Shown here piece by piece: positions 4,893 through 12,200 of a stretch of DNA of 15,532 nt. Source of the stretch: an uncultured Eubacterium sp. (GTDB lineage Bacteria > Bacillota > Clostridia > Lachnospirales > Lachnospiraceae). The translations under genes and the position numbers were made by a program. How positions within the stretch are numbered: position 1 is the first letter of the stretch; every line of letters starts with the position of its first letter. The stretch spans positions 2,072-17,603 of the forward strand of contig CAJTTQ010000028.1 of NCBI GenBank assembly GCA_910579145.1, in the 5' to 3' direction. The notes under the pieces are model-generated. The model had not been told where the DNA came from, made no database searches, and saw only the letters and a program-made list of their open reading frames with translations.

Positions 4893-6989
4893 ATGAAACT
4901 GGGTAAACAGAGGGTGGTCAGCGCAGCTTTGGTGATGGCGCTGGCGGTTGGCAGTATTTCTGGCGCGGGGGCAGCAGAAGCGGCTAAAAAAGCGTCATTG
5001 AAGACGAAAAAGATGACGCTTTCTGTCAAGAAATCACAGAAGATTGTGATCAAGAATAAGCTGGCCAAGAAAAAGTACACATTTAAGAGCAGTAAGGCAT
5101 CGGTGGCAAAGGTGAGCAAGGCAGGAAAGGTCACCGGAGTGAAGGCGGGAAAGGCAAAGATTTCCGTCTATGAGGAAAATAAGAAAAAGCCGAAAAAGAA
5201 AAAGAAGATCGGAACGTGTTCCGTCGTTGTCAATGTCAAGAAGGATAATACCGATAATAAAGCGACTACCGCGCCGGTAGTGACAGCTGTGCCGGTAGTG
5301 ACAGCACCGGTCGTAACAGCGCCTGCGGCGACGGCGCCAGCGCCGACACAGGATGTGCCGGCCGTAACGGAACCGGCGGCGACAGCAAAGCCGACGATCG
5401 TACCAGCATACAACACGACAACTGTAGACTTTGATGGCAGTACGAGTAAAGTAGTAGAATCTGAAATTACAGTGCCATTGACCCAAGCGATGTTGTATGG
5501 CGGGATCTGTAAAATTTCAGCAGATTTTACACAGGAGACAGGAAGCGAGCAGGAGTTATCGGTCGGCTACGAAGGGGAATACCTGAACATCACGCTGAAT
5601 GGGGCTTACATAAAGGATAAGTCGGTCGATCCGATGTCGGATGCGACGGCATTTAGCTGTCCGAGTGGAGAGACGGTACACAAGGAGTTTTCGTTTGAGG
5701 TGCCGAAATATTCCTATGATTTCAATTTGAAACTGAGCGGCCCGGCGGGTGTGAGCTTTAAAGTAGACAATGTTACGGTTCAGGCGATGCCGTTTGAAGA
5801 CGCGGATTATGCCGGGATGGTAGAGGCATCGACACGTTCGACCGGAAATAACGCGAGGATCAAAAAGGCGATCGAGAAGGCGAGAGCCGGGGAAGACGTT
5901 ACGATCGCTTATCTCGGCGGATCGATCACCGAGGGGTTTGCCGCGTCGGAGACGGACAACGGAGACTGCTACGCGGAAGAGTCGTATAATCAGTTTAAAT
6001 ACAACTACGGCGCAGGTGACGGGAGCAACGTTCACTTTATCAATGCGGGCATGAGCGGTACGCCGTCCAGGCTCGGCATTATCCGCTATGAGCGGGATGT
6101 ACTGGCACAGATGAAGCACGGGCAGTATCCGGATATCCTCTTCATTGACTTTGCCGTAAACGACGGCGGTGACTGTGCGGAGCAGTATGAGGGGATCATC
6201 CGTACGGCGCTCGAGCAGGGATCGGCCGTTGTACTCATGTTCGTGTTGTACAATAACGGGAACGGGCGTGAAAACGATTATAAAGATTTTGGCGAATATT
6301 ATGAACTTGCGATGGTAAGTCCGGGCAGTGGAATGGCTTCCGCCAAAAAGTCAGCATTTGATAATTGGTTCTACTGGCCGGATGGACACCCGGATGTGGG
6401 CGGTCACAGATATATGGCTGACTGTATTTCCAAAATGTTTTGCACTGTAGATCAAGAAGAAGCGAAGGTCGATAATAATACGGAAACAAAGGAGCCGAAA
6501 AAGAGCAAAAATTTTGTCGGCATGAAGACACTTGAGTCTTCTACGGATATCTCGAAGATTGATGCCGTTAAATCTGTGACGCCGGGTGGATTTTCCGTAC
6601 TGAAGGACAGTGCCCAGCCGACGCTCCAGTATATAAAGAACGGCGTCGAGAAGCTGCCTTGGTTCCCGGATGTATGGGCGCATACATCGTCTTCGGGCAG
6701 TGACAGCTTCAAAGCCGAGATCAAATGTAATAGTATACTGGTTGCTTATAAACAGGCGGGTTCCGGTTTTGGTAAGGCGGAATGCTATGTCGATGGTGAG
6801 TACGTCGGGGATCTTGCCACGAGCAACGGCGGATGGAACAATGCGGTGGTATTTACCGCGCTTTCCGAGAATACGGTTAAAGATCACACTCTCGAGATCA
6901 AGATGAAAGAGGGCGACGAGAAAAAGCCGTTTACGATTTATGCGATCGGCTATGCCGACAGCGGTGAAAAAGCGGAATATCCAGACTAA
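4893..6989 (+). CDS. secreted modular SGNH/GDSL hydrolase (probable carbohydrate esterase)
   Basis: A 698-residue exported protein. The start at 4893 follows AAAGGAAGG and gives a signal peptide (MKLGKQR, hydrophobic core, cleavage near GAGAAEA). An in-frame ATG at 4827 only adds residues read from the leader hairpin. Domain order: a Lys-rich Ig-like (BIG2-type) domain at about 30-115, a Thr/Pro/Ala/Val linker with APVVTAP-like repeats to about 180, a beta-sandwich resembling a carbohydrate-binding module (about 185-305), an SGNH hydrolase (about 325-520), and a C-terminal beta-rich domain (about 540-698). Catalytic blocks are visible: LGGSITEG (Ser344), NAGMSG, FAVNDGG (Asn423) and DGHP (Asp497, His499). 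The likely job is removing acetyl or other ester groups from glycans outside the cell. The exact substrate is unknown. There is no LPxTG anchor; the basic Ig-like domain may hold it to the wall. Confidence 0.85.
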   Translation: MKLGKQRVVSAALVMALAVGSISGAGAAEAAKKASLKTKKMTLSVKKSQKIVIKNKLAKKKYTFKSSKASVAKVSKAGKVTGVKAGKAKISVYEENKKKPKKKKKIGTCSVVVNVKKDNTDNKATTAPVVTAVPVVTAPVVTAPAATAPAPTQDVPAVTEPAATAKPTIVPAYNTTTVDFDGSTSKVVESEITVPLTQAMLYGGICKISADFTQETGSEQELSVGYEGEYLNITLNGAYIKDKSVDPMSDATAFSCPSGETVHKEFSFEVPKYSYDFNLKLSGPAGVSFKVDNVTVQAMPFEDADYAGMVEASTRSTGNNARIKKAIEKARAGEDVTIAYLGGSITEGFAASETDNGDCYAEESYNQFKYNYGAGDGSNVHFINAGMSGTPSRLGIIRYERDVLAQMKHGQYPDILFIDFAVNDGGDCAEQYEGIIRTALEQGSAVVLMFVLYNNGNGRENDYKDFGEYYELAMVSPGSGMASAKKSAFDNWFYWPDGHPDVGGHRYMADCISKMFCTVDQEEAKVDNNTETKEPKKSKNFVGMKTLESSTDISKIDAVKSVTPGGFSVLKDSAQPTLQYIKNGVEKLPWFPDVWAHTSSSGSDSFKAEIKCNSILVAYKQAGSGFGKAECYVDGEYVGDLATSNGGWNNAVVFTALSENTVKDHTLEIKMKEGDEKKPFTIYAIGYADSGEKAEYPD

Positions 6990-7013
6990 AGTAAAACGAA
7001 ATGATTGTTAGTT

Positions 7014-7047
7014 CATACAAGGCGGCCTTAAAAGGCCGCCTTGTATG
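7014..7047. repeat. 34-bp perfect palindrome, possible terminator
   Basis: CATACAAGGCGGCCTT (7014-7029), AA, then its exact complement (7032-7047), 24 bp after the SGNH-hydrolase stop and 40 bp before the reductase start. The GC-rich core should form a very stable hairpin. No T-run follows on either strand, so it is at best a non-canonical bidirectional terminator, or else an mRNA 3'-end stabiliser. Confidence 0.75.
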
Positions 7048-7087
7048 TAGGGCAAAGGCATGGAAATGTTTAAGAATGGAGGTCTTT

Positions 7088-8221
7088 ATGGTCAAAAACA
7101 AATTTCAGGAGTTACAATTATCCGCTCTCGGTATGGGTGGTATGCGTCTTCCGGTGATGGAAGGCGATGATGCAAAGATCGATGAGGCGCGCACGGCAGA
7201 AATGGTCGCCTATGCGATGGAGCACGGCATTAATTATTACGATACGGCGTGGGGGTATCACAATGGAAATTCGGAAATCGTCATGGGGAAAGTGCTTCGC
7301 GGATATCCTCGTGACAGTTATTGTCTGGCTTCTAAATTTCCCGGGTATGATCTGTCCAATATGGATAAGGTGGAAGAAATTTTTGAGAAGCAGCTGGAGA
7401 AGTGCGGCGTGGATTATTTTGATTTCTATTTGTTCCACAACGTATGCGAGATGAACATTGACGCCTATCTCGATGAGAAATACGGCATTTTTGATTATCT
7501 GTGCAGGCAGAAAGAAAACGGCCGCATCCGGCACCTCGGCTTTTCCGCCCACGGGGAGTATGATATCATGAAGCGTTTTCTGGAAGCGTATGGGAAACAG
7601 ATGGAGTTCTGCCAGATCCAGCTCAATTACATTGACTGGACATTCCAGGACGCGAAGGGAAAAGTGGAGCTTTTACATGAATGGGATATCCCGATCTGGG
7701 TGATGGAACCGCTGCGCGGCGGCAAACTGGCGAAGCTGCCGGATGAGTCCGAGGAGAAGCTGAAGAAACTGCGTCCCGGCGAGGGGATCCCGGCATGGGC
7801 CTTCCGGTTTCTGCAGACGATCCCCGGCGTGACGGTCATTTTGTCCGGCATGTCAAATTTTGAGCAGGTAGCGGATAATGTGAAAACATTTGAGACGAAT
7901 GAGCCGCTGCGTGATGAAGAGATGGAAACGCTTTTGGAGGCGGCAAAGGATCTTCTCGGTAAGACGCTTCCGTGTACGGCCTGCCGCTACTGCGTCGACC
8001 ATTGTCCGCAGGGACTGGATATTCCGAATCTTTTGAAACTGTATAATGAGCACTGTTTTACAGGGGGCGGGTTTTTCGCGCCGATGGCGCTGCAAGCCGT
8101 GCCGGAGGAAAAACACCCGACGGCCTGTGTCGGCTGCAGGAGCTGTGAAGCCGTATGCCCGCAGAGAATCAAGATTTCGGAGGCGATGGCTGACTTCTCG
8201 GCGAAACTAAAAGAGAGCTGA
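7088..8221 (+). CDS. aldo/keto reductase with C-terminal 4Fe-4S ferredoxin domain
   Basis: A 377-residue cytosolic oxidoreductase. The start at 7088 has GGAGG (7078-7082) five bases upstream; an in-frame ATG at 7001 has no ribosome site and would read through the palindrome. The N-terminal TIM-barrel has GMGGMRLP and the aldo/keto reductase tetrad D52, Y57 (YDTAWGY), K83 (LASKF) and H117 (LFHN). The C-terminus carries two CxxCxxCxxxCP motifs (C296, C299, C302, C306 and C347, C350, C353, C357) expected to hold two 4Fe-4S clusters. This fusion is common in anaerobic Firmicutes, where electrons may pass between NAD(P)H and ferredoxin. The substrate is unknown. Lying between a glycan esterase and an AraC regulator, it might reduce a sugar-derived carbonyl, but that is weak inference. 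It converges on the araC-type gene with a 14-bp gap. Confidence 0.9.
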   Translation: MVKNKFQELQLSALGMGGMRLPVMEGDDAKIDEARTAEMVAYAMEHGINYYDTAWGYHNGNSEIVMGKVLRGYPRDSYCLASKFPGYDLSNMDKVEEIFEKQLEKCGVDYFDFYLFHNVCEMNIDAYLDEKYGIFDYLCRQKENGRIRHLGFSAHGEYDIMKRFLEAYGKQMEFCQIQLNYIDWTFQDAKGKVELLHEWDIPIWVMEPLRGGKLAKLPDESEEKLKKLRPGEGIPAWAFRFLQTIPGVTVILSGMSNFEQVADNVKTFETNEPLRDEEMETLLEAAKDLLGKTLPCTACRYCVDHCPQGLDIPNLLKLYNEHCFTGGGFFAPMALQAVPEEKHPTACVGCRSCEAVCPQRIKISEAMADFSAKLKES

Positions 8222-8235
8222 CCTGACGTGCGGCG

Positions 8236-9036
8236 TTAGTTTTGTAAGATCATTTTGCGGTACTGGGTGGGAGATAATCCCGTGTTTTTCTTAAATACAT
8301 TGGAAAAATAGTAGATATCCTCGTAACCGACGTGCAGCGCGACGGAGGTGACGGGCAGGTTTCCGGTGGCTAATAGTGTTTTTGCCTGCGATATGCGGAC
8401 GGCTGTCAGATAGGAAAAGATCGTCTGTCCGGTCTCTTTTTTGAAGATGCGGTTGATATAGTCAAAATTGCAGGCGAATTTCTTTTCGATATCATAGCTC
8501 GAAAATTTTTCTTTGTAATTGGAATTGATCTCGCGCAGCAGTTCGTAAACGACAAAAGTAGAACGCCGGATCTTTTCATTGCCTTCTGTTAAAAACTGGC
8601 TGGAAAATATGTGGGAGAGATGGACTAAAAGATCAAGCAGCAGGCAGGCGGTCTGTATATCTGCGTATTCTTTGTAGCTGTTATAGTAGTGGTCTCCCCG
8701 ATATAATAACTGGAGGATCGTTTCGTACGCCATGTGGGACTCGGCGTGGAACTGTTTGGGAAAGAGCATGTGTTCCTGGCATTTCCTGCCTTGCAGCGCA
8801 TCCATTTTATTGCGGCTCAATCGTTCCCGGAGCGATGATTCGCTGATGTCTTCTACGGTCAGTCCATCGATCTGGAAGTGGATATAAAAATAGGTACAGT
8901 GTTCACTGATCTTATATCCCTCATGTTCTTTTCCGGGTGTCAATAGGATCCAATCCCCTTCTTTTAAGTGATGGTAAATCGTTTCTTCTCTCAAATACAT
9001 ATCTCCTTTTACGATAAAGAAAGCAATGTTATTCAT
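8236..9036 (-). CDS. AraC-family transcriptional regulator, main frame (N-terminus shifted)
   Basis: Reading from the ATG at 9036 gives 266 residues: an N-terminal cupin-like sensing domain (NNIAFFIVKGDMYLREE, then KEGDWILLTPGKEHEGYK) and a C-terminal double helix-turn-helix ending VALHVGYEDIYYFSNVFKKNTGLSPTQYRK, the AraC/XylS signature. The normal family start appears to lie upstream in another frame (9029-9133); removing one C from the CCC at 9038-9040 would join the two into one protein of about 298 residues, a usual AraC length. The ATG at 9036 nevertheless has its own GGAGG (9044-9048, seven bases away), so the shorter form may be made. It is divergent from the GH2 gene and is the natural candidate to control it in response to a sugar. 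Function may be impaired by the missing N-terminus. Confidence 0.8.
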   Translation of the reverse strand: MNNIAFFIVKGDMYLREETIYHHLKEGDWILLTPGKEHEGYKISEHCTYFYIHFQIDGLTVEDISESSLRERLSRNKMDALQGRKCQEHMLFPKQFHAESHMAYETILQLLYRGDHYYNSYKEYADIQTACLLLDLLVHLSHIFSSQFLTEGNEKIRRSTFVVYELLREINSNYKEKFSSYDIEKKFACNFDYINRIFKKETGQTIFSYLTAVRISQAKTLLATGNLPVTSVALHVGYEDIYYFSNVFKKNTGLSPTQYRKMILQN

Positions 9037-9133
9037 CGGGCGTCCTCCGAAAATGGATACACTTGTCCACGGCGACGTAGTGGAACAGATTGATGGTGGG
9101 AAGGCATCCGCTTTTGATCCTGCATAGATCCAT
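9029..9133 (-). pseudogene. 34-codon reading frame holding the AraC N-terminus (frameshifted or coupled upstream ORF)
   Basis: A strong ribosome site (GAGGAG, 9142-9147) precedes the ATG at 9133. The frame reads MDLCRIKSGCLPTINLFHYV and on to HFRRTPDE, then TAA (9029-9031). The HYV...CIHFRRTP region looks like the usual opening of AraC cupin domains, and the downstream frame resumes at MNNIAFF. The stop TAA overlaps the downstream ATG-containing codons within GATGAATAA. It is best read as the true 5' end of the AraC gene separated by a one-base insertion. A coupled leader peptide or a programmed +1 shift are alternatives. Confidence 0.6.
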
Positions 9134-9187
9134 GAAATCCTCTCCTCTTTTTTTCTAGTGTGGTACCGTGCGCCAGTACCTTTCCTT

Positions 9188-9216
9188 ATTTTACCACAGT
9201 TTTGATAAAATGTCGC
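9188..9216 (-). promoter_or_regulatory. promoter of the AraC-type gene
   Basis: On the - strand: GCGACA (9211-9216), a 17-bp spacer, then TAAAAT (9188-9193) preceded by TGG, an extended -10. Transcription would start near 9181, about 50 bases before the ATG at 9133. It overlaps the apparent start of the GH2 frame. Confidence 0.55.
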
Positions 9217-12200
9217 TATTCCTGACGGGGAGTGACAAAGCGGACTGGGATCTGGTCGTTTTGCAGAACCAGACGAAGGCGCAGGAAGGACCATATGCGG
9301 ATTTTTATAAAAAAGATTATACGGTACGCCCCGAAGATGATTGGAAGCAGGGACTCGTTCTGCCGGCGAGCTGGACGAGTTATGGATTTGACAAACCGAT
9401 CTACGCGAACGTGCAGATGCCCTGGCAGAGTGCCTATGATAAGAGGGTGCGGGTTCCCGAGGCGCCGGTCAACTATAACCCGGTCGGCCTGTACCGGAAG
9501 ACATTTGATGTGGACGATACGATGCTCCGTGAGAACGGACGCGTGTATTTGTCGTTCCAGGGTGTGGAATCGTGTTATTATGTGTATGTGAATGGAAAAG
9601 AGGTCGGATACAGCGAGGATTCGTTTAGTCCCCACAGCTTTGATGTGACCGATTATCTGACGGAGGACGGCAAAGGAAATCTTCTGGCGGTCGAGGTACA
9701 TAAATTCTGTGACGGCACATGGATGGAAGGGCAGGATATGATCTACGACGGCGGTATTTTCCGCGACGTGTACCTGTATTCGACGCCGCTGATCCACATC
9801 GAGGATTACAATGTCGTGACGGATCTTGATGAGCAGTATAAAAATGCCGATCTGCGTGTCGATCTCGCGGTGAGTAACAGCAGCGCGGCTGACCTGTCGG
9901 ACTATGCCGTCGATATCCGGTTATTTAATCCCGATGGAACGGTCTTTATGAGCGGGTATTCGATCGATGTGCCGACGGCGGGCCGGGCAAAAGAGGATGG
10001 CACGAAAACCGTCGTGACAGCTTCGGGAAGCCATGAGGTGTACGAGCCGAAGCTGTGGTCGGCGGAACAGCCAAACCTGTATACGATGGTGCTGACGCTG
10101 TACCACAAATCATCCGGGGCGTATATCGAGAGCCTGTCGCAGCAGTTCGGATTCCGTGAGATCGAGTTTGTGAGCAGCCAGGTGGACGCGAATGGACAGA
10201 GGAAGACGAAAGACAGTGAATATGAGCCGATCCGGATCAACGGGATGCCGATCCTCCTCAAAGGAACGAACCGGCGTGATACCGACCCGGTCTACGGCAA
10301 ATATGTTCCAGAAGAAACGGTGCGCCAGGATATCGAGACGATGAAGCGCTTTAATCTCAATGCTCTCCGCACGTCACACTACAGCAATGACGAGTATCTC
10401 TATTATTTATGTGACAAATACGGATTGTATGTAATGGCGGAGACAAATGTAGAATCCCATGCGCTCATGAATAAGGGAGAGAGCCAGAAGCATTTTAAGA
10501 ATATGGTCATGGACCGGACGGTGACGGCTTATAACCGCTTAAAAGACCGGACGAGTGTCGTCATGTGGTCCACGGGAAATGAGAACTACTATACGTCGAG
10601 CAAAGATTATGCTGACGGCATGTTTTACGACCTGATCCAGTATTTTAAGGAGAAAGACCCGACGAGGCCGGTCCACTGTGAGAGTTCCGGCAATCAGAAC
10701 GGCGTCGATATGGACAGCAATATGTACCCCACGGTCGGAACCGTGGCCGGAAAGGCGAAGGCCAACATGCCGTATGTCCTGTGCGAGTACGACCACGCGA
10801 TGGGAAATGCGGTGGGAAATATAAAGGAATACTGGGATGCGATCCGCAGTTCCGAAAATATGCTGGGCGGATTTATCTGGGACTGGGTGGACCAGTCCCG
10901 GCTCGTGGATCTGCCGAAAGCGAAATATGACTATTTTTCGGAAGAGTTCGCGCACAAGACATTGTATTCCGAGGAGGCGAAGGGAAAATATTATGCCTAT
11001 GGCGGAGACTGGAAAGACCAGCCGAATGACGGTTCATTCTGCGTAAACGGCCTCGTCTCTCCCGACTGCGATGTCCAGCCGGAATTGTATGAAGTCAAGT
11101 ATATATACCAGAATTTCTGGTTTACTGCCAGTAATACGGATCTGGCGCAGGGAAATGTACATGTGTACAATGAGTCCCTGTTTGACAATTTGAACCAATA
11201 TGAACTTGTGTGGACGCTGAGCGAGGACGATACGGAACTTGCTTCCGGTAAAGAACGTTTTGACGTGAAACCGAGGGAAGAGGCCGATCTTTCCCTTCCG
11301 TTCCTCGAGGAACTGCCGGATGGCCGAAAAGCGGGGGCCGAGTACTACCTGAAGCTGGAAGTGCGGCTGAAATCCGATACATTATACGCCAAAGCGGGCC
11401 ACGTTGTGGCGCACGAGCAGTTTTTGCTGCCGGAGACGCTGGAGCAGGCGGCGTACCGGCCAGCCGAGGGAAGTGTGGAAGTGAACGACGGGGACGGGGC
11501 CATCGAAGTAAAGGGCTCGGATTTCTCGTTCTCCATCGGCAAAGAAGACGGTATACTAAAGGATTACGCGTACCGCGGGACACTTCTGATGTCCGAGGGC
11601 CCAGTACCTAACTTTTACCGTGCGCCGCTCAACAATGACGGCTCCCACGATAAAAAGTGGAAAAACGCGGCCAATAACCAGTCGCTGAAAACGTATGAGA
11701 TTGGGAAAACGGATGATGGGCGCCAAAAGATCCGCACGGAACTTTCATTCCCGGAACAGCCGGAACTCCACGTGGCTATCGAGTACGTGGTGGAAGCGAA
11801 CGGGGCCGTGACCGTCACGATGACGAGTGATGCCACGAATACCAATCTCGGCAATTACCTGAGACTTGGCACGAACATGCGCCTTCCGGCCGGATATGAA
11901 AACGTGTGCTGGTACGGAAACGGGCCGGTGGAATCGATGAGCGACCGGAACAATTTTGCCATCGTAGGAAAATACGAAACGACGGTTTCGAAATTGTTCT
12001 ATCCATACCTGGACACACAGGATACCGGAACGCTGACGGGAACGAAGTGGTTTACCGTGACCGATCCGGAACGGGGCGAGGCGCTCGCCGTAGCTGGCCG
12101 GGAAGATGTCGAGACAGCGGCGCTGCATTTTACGGTCGCTGACATGACGAACGCCAGGCATCCGTACCAGCTCACGCCGGAAGAGGATACGATCCTGTCT

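Noticed and set aside
7001..7087. Upstream ATG at 7001 as the start of the aldo/keto reductase
   Set aside because: It would translate through the 34-bp palindrome and add a non-conserved leader. The ATG at 7088 has GGAGG at the right distance and begins at the conserved fold.
9203..9211. Rightward extended -10 (TGA plus TAAAAT) as the GH2 promoter
   Set aside because: No -35 partner and no ribosome site or start codon fits downstream. The same bases are better explained as part of the leftward araC promoter region.
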